Source: Giesbergeria sp. (GTDB taxonomy: Bacteria > Pseudomonadota > Gammaproteobacteria > Burkholderiales > Burkholderiaceae_C). Taken from it: 64,000 nt of DNA. The stretch's first letter is position 1. Every line of letters starts with the position of its first letter. The notes beneath the pieces are model-generated. The model had not been told where the DNA came from, did not search any database, and saw only the letters and a list, made by a program, of their open reading frames with translations. A program made the translations under genes and the position numbers. Shown piece by piece: positions 9,382 through 18,570 of this stretch. Where the stretch lies: NCBI RefSeq assembly GCF_028686475.1, contig NZ_JAQUCA010000011.1, positions 1 to 64,000 on the forward strand, given 5' to 3'.

Positions 9382-9762
9382 ATGATTCAACCATCTCTTT
9401 CCCCCGCTGCTTCTGTTGCTTTGCAAACCCCTTTGCAGTGGTTGCGTCGCGTTTCTTGGCTGGAAGGTGTGACTTTGCTGTTGTTGCTGGGTGTGGCGGT
9501 ACCCTTGAAACGCTTGGCAGGCTGGCCGCAAGGTGTATCCGTATTGGGTCCTGTGCATGGAACAGCTTTTCTGCTCTACCTAGGAATGGTTTTATGGGTC
9601 ACGGCTGGGCCGCAGTGGACGTTCTCGGAGCGCTTGCAATTGCTGGTGGCCAGTCTCGTTCCATTCGGTGCTTGGATGTTGGGTGGCTTGTTTCGGCGTA
9701 AAGCCCATGAATTTGCGTGTGCGAAGGGTGATGGTCACTCTGCCCGTAGCACCATCGATTGA
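9382..9762 (+). CDS. DUF3817 integral membrane protein
   Basis: About 126 residues with three transmembrane helices. The pattern L-R-R-V-S-x-L-E-G-V-T-L-L-L-L, then the LGPVHGTAFLLYLG segment, is that of the DUF3817 family, whose function is unknown. The ATG at 9382 gives a normal family length; a GTG at 9358, overlapping the rhodanese stop (GTGA), is also possible and would couple the two genes. It sits between the rhodanese and cydA, so it may assist oxidase or heme/thiol handling in the membrane. Confidence 0.75.
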   Translation: MIQPSLSPAASVALQTPLQWLRRVSWLEGVTLLLLLGVAVPLKRLAGWPQGVSVLGPVHGTAFLLYLGMVLWVTAGPQWTFSERLQLLVASLVPFGAWMLGGLFRRKAHEFACAKGDGHSARSTID

Positions 9763-9788
9763 CCTTCGATTCAACTGGAGAAACTTCC

Positions 9789-11198
9789 ATGGAACTCGAC
9801 CCTCTTTTTTTATCCCGGCTGCAGTTCGCGTTTGTGGTGTCTTTCCACGCGATCTTCCCTGTATTTACCATTGGGCTGGCTAGCTATATCGCTGTGTTGG
9901 AGACGATTGCCTTGCGCACGGGTAATCCATACTGGGAGCGCTTGGCGGCGTTTTGGATCAAGGTCTTTGCCGTGGTGTTTGGCATGGGCGTGGTCTCGGG
10001 CCTGGTGATGGCTTTCCAGTTCGGTACGAACTGGAGTAACTTCTCCTATGTCGCCTCTAATTTTCTGGGCCCTATCTTGGCTTATGAAGTGGTGACCGCA
10101 TTCTTCTTGGAGGCTGCTTTCTTGGGCGTGTTGCTGTTTGGCCGCCATAAGGTGCCTCCGGGATTACATCTGCTGTCAGCCTACATGGTAGCTATCGGCA
10201 CCTTCATTTCTTCCTTCTGGATTTTGTCGGCCAACTCTTGGATGCAAACACCCGCAGGGTTTGAAATCCGCGATGGTATGGTGCACGTGACTAGTTGGGT
10301 TGAAGCCATTTTCAATCCATCCTTCCCCTACCGCTTCGCGCACATGGCACTGGCTTCGTTCCTGACCGGGGGGTTTGTGGTGGCGGGTGTGTCGGCACTG
10401 TTCGTGCTGCGTGGTCATGCGGTGGAGTCGGCCCAGCGCGCCTTAAAGATGACGCTGGTGTTATTGGCCATCATCTCGCCATTGCAGCTGTTAATTGGTG
10501 ACATGCATGGTTTGAACACATTGGAGCACCAACCCACCAAGGTGGCTGCGATGGAAGGTGTTTGGCACACCGAGAAGGGAGCACCCCTGCTGCTATTCGC
10601 GCTGCCTGACCAAGCCCAGGAAACCAACCATGCTGAGATCGGCATCCCTAAGGGGGCTAGCATTATCCTCAAGCACGACCCCGAAGGTGAAATCAAGGGT
10701 TTGACCGAGGTGACAGCTGATAAGCGTCCGCCCGTGTTCATGGTGTTCTGGAGTTTTCGCGTGATGGTAGGCATCGGTATGCTGATGATTTTGGTGGGTC
10801 TGGTAGGTGCTTGGCTGGTATGGCGTGGCAAGCTCCTGCAATCGCGTGCCTTCTTGCGCATGCTCACGTTCATGATTCCCGCGCCCTTCATCGCTGTGCT
10901 TGCTGGTTGGTTCGTGACTGAAATTGGTCGTCAACCCTACCTGATCTACGGCGTGATGACCGCAGAGCAAGCTCTGACCCCCAGCCTGCAAGGTTGGATG
11001 GCATTGCTTACGCTGATTGGCTATGCTGCCGTTTATGCCGTGGTGTTCACATCGGGCATTTACTACCTGCGCAAAGTTATCAACCAAGGCATCACCGAGG
11101 TACCCGCTGAAGGTACCGATGCTGGCCGCCCCAAGCGTCCGCTGTCCGCTGCCGAGCTGGAACAGCAAGGCCTAGCCCCCTCGTTCTTCCAGAGCTGA
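9789..11198 (+). CDS. cydA: cytochrome bd ubiquinol oxidase subunit I
   Basis: A 469-residue heme-bearing subunit of cytochrome bd oxidase, an inner-membrane quinol:O2 oxidoreductase that resists cyanide, sulfide and NO. H20 (in SFHAIFP) and H185 (RFAHMALASF) are the expected heme ligands, M326 in WSFRVMVGIGM is the b558 ligand, and QPTKVAAMEG near 250 is the conserved Q-loop start. The total length is shorter than the E. coli subunit, so this is the short Q-loop class. The ATG at 9789 has GGAG nine bases upstream; an earlier frame opening at 9759 lacks family residues. It lies 26 bp after the DUF3817 gene. Confidence 0.97.
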   Translation: MELDPLFLSRLQFAFVVSFHAIFPVFTIGLASYIAVLETIALRTGNPYWERLAAFWIKVFAVVFGMGVVSGLVMAFQFGTNWSNFSYVASNFLGPILAYEVVTAFFLEAAFLGVLLFGRHKVPPGLHLLSAYMVAIGTFISSFWILSANSWMQTPAGFEIRDGMVHVTSWVEAIFNPSFPYRFAHMALASFLTGGFVVAGVSALFVLRGHAVESAQRALKMTLVLLAIISPLQLLIGDMHGLNTLEHQPTKVAAMEGVWHTEKGAPLLLFALPDQAQETNHAEIGIPKGASIILKHDPEGEIKGLTEVTADKRPPVFMVFWSFRVMVGIGMLMILVGLVGAWLVWRGKLLQSRAFLRMLTFMIPAPFIAVLAGWFVTEIGRQPYLIYGVMTAEQALTPSLQGWMALLTLIGYAAVYAVVFTSGIYYLRKVINQGITEVPAEGTDAGRPKRPLSAAELEQQGLAPSFFQS

Positions 11199-11211
11199 AA
11201 GGAAGTTCTCC

Positions 11212-12210
11212 ATGTACGACTTCACCTATCTTTGGGTTGGCATTATTGGCTTTGGCCTGTTGATGTACGTGCTTGCCGATGGCTTTGATTTGGGCGTGGG
11301 TATGCTGTTTCCCTTCGCCTCCAACGACGATGAGCGCGACGTGATGATGAATTCTGTCGCTCCGGTCTGGGATGGCAATGAGACTTGGCTGGTCTTGGGC
11401 GGCGCAGGTTTGCTGGCGGCGTTCCCGTTGGTCTATACGGTATTCCTACCCGCACTGTACATTGGTGTCTTTCTGCTGCTGGCCGGCTTGATCTTTCGCG
11501 GGATTGCTTTTGAGTTCCGCTTTAAGGCCTCGCCGCAAAACCGCCACTGGTGGAACGCTGCCTTTAGCATCGGCTCCTTCGTCGCGACGTTTGCCCAAGG
11601 TGCGGTGGTGGGCTCTTACATCCAAGGCTTCAAGACCGAGAATATGCGCTATGTGGGTGGTGCGTTCGACTGGCTGACCCCCTTCACTGTAATGACTGGT
11701 TTGGGTTTGGTGGTGGGTTATGCCTTGCTGGGCGCTACTTGGTTGGTGCTCAAGACTGAAGGTGCCTTGCAGGAGCGGGTGCGCAGCTGGGCTCGCAAGC
11801 TGTTGCTGGCAGTGATGGTGTTTTTTGTCATTGTCAGTGTCTGGACTCCTATGCTCGACAGCTATGTACACGCCCGCTGGTTTGGCAATGTGTCTTGGCT
11901 GTGGGTGATTCCAGCACTTACGGTGCTGCTAGCTGGTTTGCTGTGGCGTTGGCTGAACAAGGGTCGAGAAGCGCTACCTTTCATCGGCACTATTGCGCTA
12001 TTTGCGTTGTTCTATGGCGGACTGCTGTTTAGCAAGTGGCCTTATGTAGTGCCACCCAACTACACCTTCCACGACGCGGCTTCGGCCCCGGAAAGCCAGT
12101 TGTTTTTACTGGTGGGCGTATTATTCGTTATTCCTTTTGTGCTGATGTACTCCGCTTGGACGTACTACGTTTTCCGTGGTAAGGTGCGTGCAGGTGCTGG
12201 CTACCACTGA
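11212..12210 (+). CDS. cydB: cytochrome bd ubiquinol oxidase subunit II
   Basis: A 332-residue partner of CydA with eight to nine membrane helices. The start, MYDFTYLWVGIIGFGLLMYVLADGFDLGVGML, contains the family LADGFDLG signature, and the motif VWDGNETWLVLGG near residue 50 is invariant in CydB. The ATG follows GGAAG and lies 13 bp after cydA. Its 3' end overlaps the likely cydD start, so the four cyd genes form one transcript. I see no cydX-like small gene. Confidence 0.97.
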   Translation: MYDFTYLWVGIIGFGLLMYVLADGFDLGVGMLFPFASNDDERDVMMNSVAPVWDGNETWLVLGGAGLLAAFPLVYTVFLPALYIGVFLLLAGLIFRGIAFEFRFKASPQNRHWWNAAFSIGSFVATFAQGAVVGSYIQGFKTENMRYVGGAFDWLTPFTVMTGLGLVVGYALLGATWLVLKTEGALQERVRSWARKLLLAVMVFFVIVSVWTPMLDSYVHARWFGNVSWLWVIPALTVLLAGLLWRWLNKGREALPFIGTIALFALFYGGLLFSKWPYVVPPNYTFHDAASAPESQLFLLVGVLFVIPFVLMYSAWTYYVFRGKVRAGAGYH

Positions 12211-13855
12211 GGTAGCATTGACACCGCTGCGCTGGTTGGTGCATTTGCGCCGGGGGCAGGGGCGGTGGTTGGGTCAAGCAGCAGCGGGATCCTTCGCTGG
12301 GGTGCTGGGTCTGTTTGCTCTGTGCATTGCTTTGGCGCAGTGGGTGCATGTTGCTGTGCGTGGTTATCCGCCCAGTGCTTGGTGGATGGTGGTGGCCGTA
12401 CTTGGCATCGTTGTGCGCGCTTGGGGCCATTGGCTGCGTGACAGGGCCGGACAAGCCCTGTCTTTGCAAGTGCGCCACCACCTGCGTACACAGTTGTTGA
12501 ACCACGCCACTGCCCAGGGGCCATTGTGGCTACAAGCTCAGGGCAACCCTGCTTGGTGGGCCCAGCGCTTGCTGGATCAGGTTGATGCGCTGCACGGCTA
12601 TCTAGCCCGTTACCTGCCAGCCCGCCAGGCGGCGGTGCTGGTACCCCTGGCCATCGTGGTAGTGGTTTTTGTGATCGACTGGGTTGCAGGGCTTTTGCTG
12701 CTGCTGGCCACACCGATTATTCCCTTGTTCATGGCACTCATCGGTCTGGGAACCCAGGCAGTGCATGCCACCCAACAGACCCGCCAGGCCGAGTTGGCGG
12801 GCCATTTGTTGGAACGCCTCGAAACCTTGCCCTGGCTGCGCCGCATCGGAGCACTGGCCGAATCTGAGCAAGCCATATCTGAAGCCGCCCACGATTACCG
12901 TCGGGTGGCAATGCGCGTGTTGCGGGTGGCATTTTTGTCTTCGGCTACGCTGGAGTTTTTTAGCGCGGTAGCCATTGGTTTGCTGGCCATCTACATTGGT
13001 TTTGCCCTGTTGGGCATGATCGCCTGGGGGCCTGCGCCTGCCCTAACTTTGCGGGAAGGCCTGTTCATTCTGCTGCTGGCACCAGAGTGCTTTTTGCCGC
13101 TGCGCCAGTTGGCCCAGGCCCATCACGACCTGACAGCCGCTAAGGCGGCTGCAGAAACATTGGCACCCTGGGTTCAGCCGCAGGTGGGCGTGGCATTGGA
13201 GGCGTCGACGGCAGCATCCCCTGACCTAGGTCAGGCGCTTGTGCTGGAGCAAGTCGGTTTTTGCCATACGCCAGAAGGCCGGCCTTTGTTCCAAAACGTG
13301 AGCCTGGTCGTCGGTGCCGGCGAGGTGCTGGGTCTGGCAGGCCCCAGTGGCAGCGGCAAATCTACCCTGCTGGCCTTGATGGCTGGGTTGGTGCCGCCAG
13401 CGCATGGGCAAGTGCGGCGCAGCCAGCGCTGGTCCTGGTTGGCCCAGCGCCCCTATTTGTTCCACAACACCCTGCGCAACAACCTGCTGCTGGCCGGCCC
13501 AACTGATTCGGGCAGCATGGATGACGCTGTGCTCCTCGCGGCCTTGGCAGCAGCAGGTTTGCCCCTGCCCGACCCGCAGCTGCCTCAGGGTCTAGATACG
13601 CCGATTGGTGACCAAAACCGGGGCGTTTCTGGCGGCCAAGCACAGCGTATTGGCCTGGCACGGGCACTGTTGCAACAGGCACCGCTGTGGTTGCTGGACG
13701 AGCCCACTGCTGCACTGGATGCGGATACCCGCGATGCCCTGCTGCCCACGCTCTGGGCCTGTGCCCGCGAGCGGGGCGTGGCCATGGTCGTTGCCAGCCA
13801 CGACCCCGTGGTGCTCGCACGCTGCGACCGGGTACTGACGCTGGAGGCACCATGA
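12188..13855 (+). CDS. cydD: heterodimeric ABC exporter CydDC, subunit CydD
   Basis: About 555 residues. An N-terminal six-helix transmembrane domain (to about 330) is followed by an ABC ATPase with Walker A GPSGSGKS, signature VSGGQ and Walker B LWLLDEPT. CydDC exports glutathione and cysteine (and is linked to heme) to the periplasm and is needed to assemble cytochrome bd. The start is unsure: GTG codons at 12176, 12188 and 12194 all fall within the end of cydB, so translation is coupled whichever is used. Its stop overlaps the cydC ATG (ATGA). Confidence 0.95.
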   Translation: MQVLATTEVALTPLRWLVHLRRGQGRWLGQAAAGSFAGVLGLFALCIALAQWVHVAVRGYPPSAWWMVVAVLGIVVRAWGHWLRDRAGQALSLQVRHHLRTQLLNHATAQGPLWLQAQGNPAWWAQRLLDQVDALHGYLARYLPARQAAVLVPLAIVVVVFVIDWVAGLLLLLATPIIPLFMALIGLGTQAVHATQQTRQAELAGHLLERLETLPWLRRIGALAESEQAISEAAHDYRRVAMRVLRVAFLSSATLEFFSAVAIGLLAIYIGFALLGMIAWGPAPALTLREGLFILLLAPECFLPLRQLAQAHHDLTAAKAAAETLAPWVQPQVGVALEASTAASPDLGQALVLEQVGFCHTPEGRPLFQNVSLVVGAGEVLGLAGPSGSGKSTLLALMAGLVPPAHGQVRRSQRWSWLAQRPYLFHNTLRNNLLLAGPTDSGSMDDAVLLAALAAAGLPLPDPQLPQGLDTPIGDQNRGVSGGQAQRIGLARALLQQAPLWLLDEPTAALDADTRDALLPTLWACARERGVAMVVASHDPVVLARCDRVLTLEAP

Positions 13856-15519
13856 GTGCAGGTCGTTTTCTGTGGGCTCTGTACCGTCCACGCCAATCTT
13901 GGCTGGCCTTGGCGTTTGTCTGCCTGGCACTGACATGGATTGCAGGTGCGGCCTTGTTGGCCTTGTCGGGGTGGTTCATTACCGCCTGCGGCATGGCAGG
14001 TCTGGGCCTCCTCTTAGGCTTGGATGTGTTCACGCCCTCTTCAGCCATCCGGGGCCTGGCCTTGCTCCGTACAGCGGGCCGCTATGCGGAGCGGGTGGTA
14101 GGCCACGAAGCCATCTTGCGGCTGTTGGCCGACTTGCGCGTGCGGGTCTTCCACCGTCTGGCCCATCAAGCGCCCCAGGCCCATGGCCCCCACCGCGATG
14201 CCGATGTCGTCACCCGCCTCATGGCCGATGTGGATACCTTGGATGGTGCCCCGCTGCGGGTGTTTGGCCCTTTCCTGGCCGCGTGTGCAAGCCTGTGCGT
14301 GTCGGTAGCGATTGCCGTAGTGGCGGGTCCTTGGTCGATCGCTCTGTGCATCGCCCTCAGTGGCCTCAGCACCTTGGCGGTGGCCGTGGCCGCCGCCCGC
14401 TGGGGACGCGTGCGCAGCCATGCGCTGGTGCAGGCCCGTGCCATCCAGCGTACCGCCGTCATAGACCATCTGGCCGGGTTAGCCGAACTGCGTAGTTATA
14501 ACAAAGCCCAGGCCAGTTTGGACTACTTGGCCACCCTTGACCAGGCACAACTCCAACGCCAGCGCCGGCAAGAGGCGGTGGCCAGTTGGGGGGAGCATGG
14601 CGTGCAGGCCCTGGTTGCACTGGCTACTCTGTGCGTGATAGCCTTAGGCTGGAGTGTAGTGACTGCACCCACGCTGGCTCTGCTGGCCCTCATGACCTTG
14701 GGCTTGAACGAAGCCCTGGGTGCATTGCCAGGAGCCCTGTGGCGTTTGGGCGAAAGCGAAGCCGCTGGCGAACGCTTGATGGCTCTTGAATCTCAACCCC
14801 GTGCACCCGCCATGCCTTTGCTTGATGGTCTCGCACCAGGAGGCGATGCCACCGACCACCCCATGCCCTTAGTGCTGCGTGACTTGCGCTGCCAACGTCA
14901 ACCCGAAGGCATCCCGGCGTTTGACGCGGTGCTGCACCCAGGACGACCGTTGGTAGTCCATGGCCCCAGCGGCAGCGGCAAGAGCAGCTTGATGGACACT
15001 CTGGCCGGCGAATTGGCACCGTTGGCAGGGGGCTTGTGGCGTGGTGAGCAAAACCTGTTGGCCTTAGACCATGCTACGCGAACAGGCCAGGTGGCCTACC
15101 TGGCCCAGTCTGACCTGCTGCTGGATCTGAGTGTGCGTGCGTTCTTAGGTCTGGGCCTTGGGCCACTGCCCGATGCGCGCCTGTGGGAGGTCTTGCGCCA
15201 GGTGGGCTTGGATGCAGTGTTGCAACAGACGGGAGAGGGTCTGGACTACCGGCTGGGCACCCGAGGTAGCCGGGTCTCGGGTGGACAGGCTCGCCGCTTG
15301 CAACTGGCAGCCCTGCTTTTGCGCGATCCCGCACTGGTTCTGCTGGATGAGCCCTTCCGGGGAATGGAGCCTGCGCTGGTGCAACACCTGCTGACCGAAT
15401 GTGGCCCCTGGCTAGCACGCCGCTGCTGTGTGCTCATCACGCACGACCCTCAAGCCCTGCCCGCTGTTTGGCCTAGGCAGGTCTGGCCACTGCCATTTGC
15501 TGCCAAACTGACAGATTAA
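13852..15519 (+). CDS. cydC: heterodimeric ABC exporter CydDC, subunit CydC
   Basis: A 555-residue second half of the CydDC exporter. The opening RPRQSWLALAFVCLALTW and the WFITACGMAGL segment are typical of CydC. The C-terminal ATPase has GPSGSGKS, VSGGQARR and LVLLDEPF, with the catalytic glutamate retained. The ATG at 13852 has GGAG six bases upstream and overlaps the cydD stop. It ends the operon; a hairpin follows at once. Confidence 0.95.
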   Translation: MSAGRFLWALYRPRQSWLALAFVCLALTWIAGAALLALSGWFITACGMAGLGLLLGLDVFTPSSAIRGLALLRTAGRYAERVVGHEAILRLLADLRVRVFHRLAHQAPQAHGPHRDADVVTRLMADVDTLDGAPLRVFGPFLAACASLCVSVAIAVVAGPWSIALCIALSGLSTLAVAVAAARWGRVRSHALVQARAIQRTAVIDHLAGLAELRSYNKAQASLDYLATLDQAQLQRQRRQEAVASWGEHGVQALVALATLCVIALGWSVVTAPTLALLALMTLGLNEALGALPGALWRLGESEAAGERLMALESQPRAPAMPLLDGLAPGGDATDHPMPLVLRDLRCQRQPEGIPAFDAVLHPGRPLVVHGPSGSGKSSLMDTLAGELAPLAGGLWRGEQNLLALDHATRTGQVAYLAQSDLLLDLSVRAFLGLGLGPLPDARLWEVLRQVGLDAVLQQTGEGLDYRLGTRGSRVSGGQARRLQLAALLLRDPALVLLDEPFRGMEPALVQHLLTECGPWLARRCCVLITHDPQALPAVWPRQVWPLPFAAKLTD

Positions 15520-15526
15520 CTGTCAG
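15508..15526 (+). terminator. short hairpin at the end of the cyd operon
   Basis: CTGACAG and CTGTCAG form a seven-base stem with a five-base loop overlapping the cydC stop, followed by ATTTT. It is a weak terminator by shape. Confidence 0.4.
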
Positions 15527-15608
15527 ATTTTGACGCATTTGGCAGAACCTGCGCACGGTCTCTTCTGTAAGACATTGATTTTTATAAGCATGCGGTGCGT
15601 GATGATTC

Positions 15609-15624
15609 TGGCACGGTTCTTGTT
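15609..15624 (+). promoter_or_regulatory. possible weak sigma-54 promoter before the peroxiredoxin gene
   Basis: TGGCACGGTTCTTGTT has the complete -24 box and correct ten-base spacing, but the -12 box reads TTGT rather than TTGC. If used, transcription starts near 15636 and leaves a 215-base AT-rich leader before the peroxiredoxin. The rest of this 332-bp gap is AT-rich with no gene seen. Confidence 0.35.
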
Positions 15625-15851
15625 AGTGTTTATGTAACGAAGCGGGTGCAATTTTTGGTGCAGATCGTTTTTTAGTATTTTCTGAAACAGGATAAGGAAA
15701 ATCAATGAAGATTATTTTTATTTGCAATCACTGAACTTTCTAATTTGTGATGTAATCAATTTACGCTGCGGTAATTCAATAAATCGTGGTGTTGCCGTTT
15801 TATTAATTTAAAACGGATGGTTTTTTATTTATTTCTTTTTAGGAGATTCCC

Positions 15852-16493
15852 ATGGAAAATATCCATACTTTCCCTCGTTTGAATGAGCGTGCTCCGGACT
15901 TCAAGGCTCGCACCACTGCTGGTGACCGTTGCTTGGACGATTACAAGGGAAAATGGCTGATCCTGTTCTCCCATCCTGCCGATTTCACACCGGTGTGTAC
16001 GACCGAGTTCATTGGCTTCGCGCGCCACTATGAAACGTTCAAGTCCATGAATTGCGACCTTCTGGGTCTTTCTATCGATAGTCTGTTCTCGCACTTGGCT
16101 TGGATTCGCAACATCAAAGAAAAATTTGGTGTTGAGATTCCCTTCCCGATCATCGAAGACATCAAGATGGACGTGGCGGGTGCTTATGGCATGGTGCATC
16201 CCGGTGCCGCCGATACCCAGGCCGTGCGCGCCACGTTCTTCATTGACCCCAATGGCATCCTGCGTGCGATGGTGTATTACCCCATGAGTAATGGCCGCAG
16301 CATTGACGAGTTTGTTCGTCTGCTCAAGGCCCTGCAGACCAGCGATGCCAATCCTGGCGTGGCCACCCCTGAAGGCTGGACTCCCGGTTGTGACGTGATC
16401 GTGTCCCCACCCAAGACCGCCGAAGCCGCTGAGGCCCGTGCAGGTGAAGGCTACAAGTACACCGACTGGTACTTCTCCACCAAGTCGCTCTGA
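15852..16493 (+). CDS. 1-Cys-type peroxiredoxin (AhpC/TSA family)
   Basis: A 213-residue thiol peroxidase. The peroxidatic cysteine is C49 in the motif TPVCTTE, with HPADFTPVCTTEF matching the Prx6 and archaeal peroxiredoxin group. A second cysteine occurs in PGCDVIVSPP near the C-terminus, as in that group. It reduces hydrogen peroxide, alkyl peroxides or peroxynitrite in the cytoplasm. AGGAG lies seven bases before the ATG. Expression with the bd oxidase block would protect against oxidants from respiration or polysulfide chemistry. Confidence 0.93.
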   Translation: MENIHTFPRLNERAPDFKARTTAGDRCLDDYKGKWLILFSHPADFTPVCTTEFIGFARHYETFKSMNCDLLGLSIDSLFSHLAWIRNIKEKFGVEIPFPIIEDIKMDVAGAYGMVHPGAADTQAVRATFFIDPNGILRAMVYYPMSNGRSIDEFVRLLKALQTSDANPGVATPEGWTPGCDVIVSPPKTAEAAEARAGEGYKYTDWYFSTKSL

Positions 16494-16515
16494 GTCTTAA
16501 TCACTACGGTAAGGC

Positions 16516-17121
16516 ATGTCTCTGGCATGTCTTGCTGTTTTCCTTTGGTTGATGCGTGTGATGAACCTGCTTCCCTTCCGTCGTTGGCGTTTGATGACTC
16601 CCGTCTTGTTCTTGGTGGCCTCCCTGGGGGTATTAGGTGTGCAGGCTCAGGTGGTACCCGCTCCTGCCGAAGAGGTGGTGCCAAATCTTGTCGTGGTGGT
16701 CAGTCCTGCGCCTATGGTGGGTCAGGCTCTGCGACTGCCCCCTGCACTGCAAGACCAGCATGGTCAGCCTTGGGCCTTGGCTGCTGATACGCGGTTGCTG
16801 CTCTTTGCCTCTGGCCGCAAAGCTGCCAATCTGATGGAGGCCGCTCTCCAGGATTTGCCTGCCGACCATTTGCCCCGCCATGGGGCCCTTTACCTGGCGG
16901 ATCTGAGCAAGATGCCTCGCTTGATTACCCGTACCTTTGCGTTGCCCATCATGCGCAAGTTGCCATTCCGCATCGGCCTGATCAATGACGAGTCCATGCT
17001 GGCTGCCTGGCCCCGCATGCAGCCTGAAGTGGTCTGGCTAATTACCTTGCGCCAAGGTGTGGTGCAGCAATTGGAAGAAGCCAAGACAGTGGCAGACATC
17101 CGGGCTGCCATTGCGCGCTGA
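16516..17121 (+). CDS. exported protein with thioredoxin-like fold, unknown function
   Basis: Up to 201 residues. A positively charged stretch (FRRWR) and hydrophobic segment ending in GVQA-QVVP form a signal peptide, followed by a mature domain of about 150 residues with alternating strands and helices resembling a thioredoxin fold, but without a C-x-x-C. I do not recognise the family. ATG codons at 16516, 16552 and 16561 are all possible; the later two give a normal signal peptide, and none has a good ribosome site. It lies 22 bp after the peroxiredoxin and 59 bp before the DsrE gene, so it is probably co-transcribed. Confidence 0.65.
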   Translation: MSLACLAVFLWLMRVMNLLPFRRWRLMTPVLFLVASLGVLGVQAQVVPAPAEEVVPNLVVVVSPAPMVGQALRLPPALQDQHGQPWALAADTRLLLFASGRKAANLMEAALQDLPADHLPRHGALYLADLSKMPRLITRTFALPIMRKLPFRIGLINDESMLAAWPRMQPEVVWLITLRQGVVQQLEEAKTVADIRAAIAR

Positions 17122-17180
17122 TATTAGATGAACTCGCACCGGTGGTGTGGGTCTTGTGTACCCTTTGAAGGAGTGTTCTC

Positions 17181-17594
17181 ATGAAAAAGTCCCTGATCCT
17201 TGGTGCTAGCTTGCTGGCCGTTTCGTTTTCCAGCCTCGCGTCTGAACTGTTTGTGAACATTCACAGCAGCCAGACCATGGCGCAAGGTGCTGGCTTGGTG
17301 CTGGCCACAGCTGCCATGGAGCAGAAGGCCAATGTCCGCGTGCTGCTGTGCGACGCAGCAGGCGATATCGCCATCAACGGCAAGGAAATGCCCACGCTCA
17401 AGCCACGCAACGTCACGCCCCAGCAAATGCTGCAGGGCCTGATTAAGGGCGGCGCCAAGGTGGAAGTGTGTGCACTGTACCTACCCAACACCGGTCGCCA
17501 GCCCAGCGACTTACTACCTGGCGTGACACCTGCCAAGCCAGCCGAGGTCGCAGCTCACCTGCTCAAGCCTAGCGTGCAGACCTTGGCATTCTGA
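17181..17594 (+). CDS. exported DsrE/F-family protein
   Basis: A 137-residue protein with a clear signal peptide (MKKSLILGASLLAVSFSSLA-SE). The mature part has the DsrE fold: LFVNIHSSQ, the alternating GLVLATAAM helix, VRVLLCDAAG with the conserved cysteine, and a second cysteine in KVEVCALYLPN. DsrE-type proteins move sulfur between carriers, here in the periplasm. GGAG precedes the ATG by eight bases. Next to two rhodaneses, it fits a sulfur relay. Confidence 0.85.
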   Translation: MKKSLILGASLLAVSFSSLASELFVNIHSSQTMAQGAGLVLATAAMEQKANVRVLLCDAAGDIAINGKEMPTLKPRNVTPQQMLQGLIKGGAKVEVCALYLPNTGRQPSDLLPGVTPAKPAEVAAHLLKPSVQTLAF

Positions 17595-17855
17595 GTTTGC
17601 AGCACTGGGCTATTGATTGGTGAGTGTATTGCATTGCACAAAGGGACAACGGTATGGTATCTCCTAGTCCCCAAACAGTTGGGCCATAGCTACTCTGATG
17701 GGTGGTGTGCCTTTGGGGCACACTGGTAACACCGCTGCAAGAATGTACGTAAGAGCATTGGCACATAGGCTTGGGCCTTGCTATATGCCATCGATCGGGT
17801 TTGATCTGGCGCGGTCGGTGTTCCTTTTTATCCGTTGTTATCCATGGAGTTACCA

Positions 17856-18236
17856 ATGAAAACTGCCCATGATTTGGTGGCTGCTGCTAAGGCGCATATC
17901 CAAGAGATCACTCCCGACGAAGCTGAACAGGCTATCCGAGAAGTCGATGTGCTGATTGATGTGCGTGAGGCCGACGAATACGCTGCCGGTCATGTGCCCG
18001 GCGCAGTGCTGATTCCACGCGGTATGCTGGAATTTCGCCTGAGTAACACCCCCGCGCTGGAGTCCCGGGATCTGCGGATCGTGCTGTATTGCAAGACCAG
18101 CGGCCGGGCCGCTCTGTCTGCCCGTGCGCTGCACGAGATGGGTTACCTCAATGTGCGTTCTATTGCCGGCGGCTTTGACGCTTGGGTGACCGCCGGCAAG
18201 CCGATAGCCAAGCCCCAGCTGCCTTCGTTTGAGTAA
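17856..18236 (+). CDS. cytoplasmic rhodanese-domain protein
   Basis: A 126-residue single-domain sulfurtransferase with no signal peptide. DVREADEYAAGHVPGA (36-50) is the DVR motif and CKTSGRAA begins the active loop at C79. GGAG sits seven bases before the ATG at 17856; longer in-frame starts add only a few residues. It is followed by a DUF2892 membrane protein, an arrangement known from YgaP-type proteins, in which both parts are fused. It thus probably handles sulfane sulfur at the inner membrane. Confidence 0.88.
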   Translation: MKTAHDLVAAAKAHIQEITPDEAEQAIREVDVLIDVREADEYAAGHVPGAVLIPRGMLEFRLSNTPALESRDLRIVLYCKTSGRAALSARALHEMGYLNVRSIAGGFDAWVTAGKPIAKPQLPSFE

Positions 18237-18281
18237 GCTGCGGGGCGTTTTTATGTGCTGGTTTTTTTAAGGAGCTCTGTA

Positions 18282-18476
18282 ATGAAAGCTAATGTTGGCG
18301 GTATCGACCGCATCCTGCGCATCGTCTTAGGTGTAATTCTGATCGCACTAGCCGCTACGGGTACCGTGGGTTGGTGGGGTTGGCTAGGGGTGATTCCACT
18401 GGCCACTGGAGTGTTTCGGTTTTGCCCAGCTTACCCCCTGCTGGGCATCAGCAGCTGCCCCATGAAGAAGAACTAA
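18282..18476 (+). CDS. DUF2892 (YgaP-like) membrane protein
   Basis: A 64-residue protein with two transmembrane helices. MKANVGGIDRILRIVLGV is the family signature (N-x-G-x-x-D-R-x-x-R), followed by CPAYPLLGISSC with two cysteines near the end. The ATG at 18282 has AAGGAG upstream; an in-frame earlier start at 18255 is less likely. It lies 45 bp after the rhodanese and may anchor it, as in the fused YgaP. Confidence 0.85.
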   Translation: MKANVGGIDRILRIVLGVILIALAATGTVGWWGWLGVIPLATGVFRFCPAYPLLGISSCPMKKN

Positions 18477-18570
18477 CTCGTCTACGAAAGTGCATTGAAG
18501 CTCACAGCATGAACTGATGGTGAAGACCGAAAAACTGTATCAGACGGCCGCCAGAATTGAAATGCAACCA

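Noticed and set aside
16524-16537. TGGCAT...TTGCT resembling a sigma-54 promoter
   Set aside because: Only eight bases separate the two boxes; ten are required.
17759-17774. TGGCAC followed by CTTGG, a sigma-54-like site before the second rhodanese
   Set aside because: Spacing between the GG and the second dinucleotide is off by one and the -12 GC is missing.
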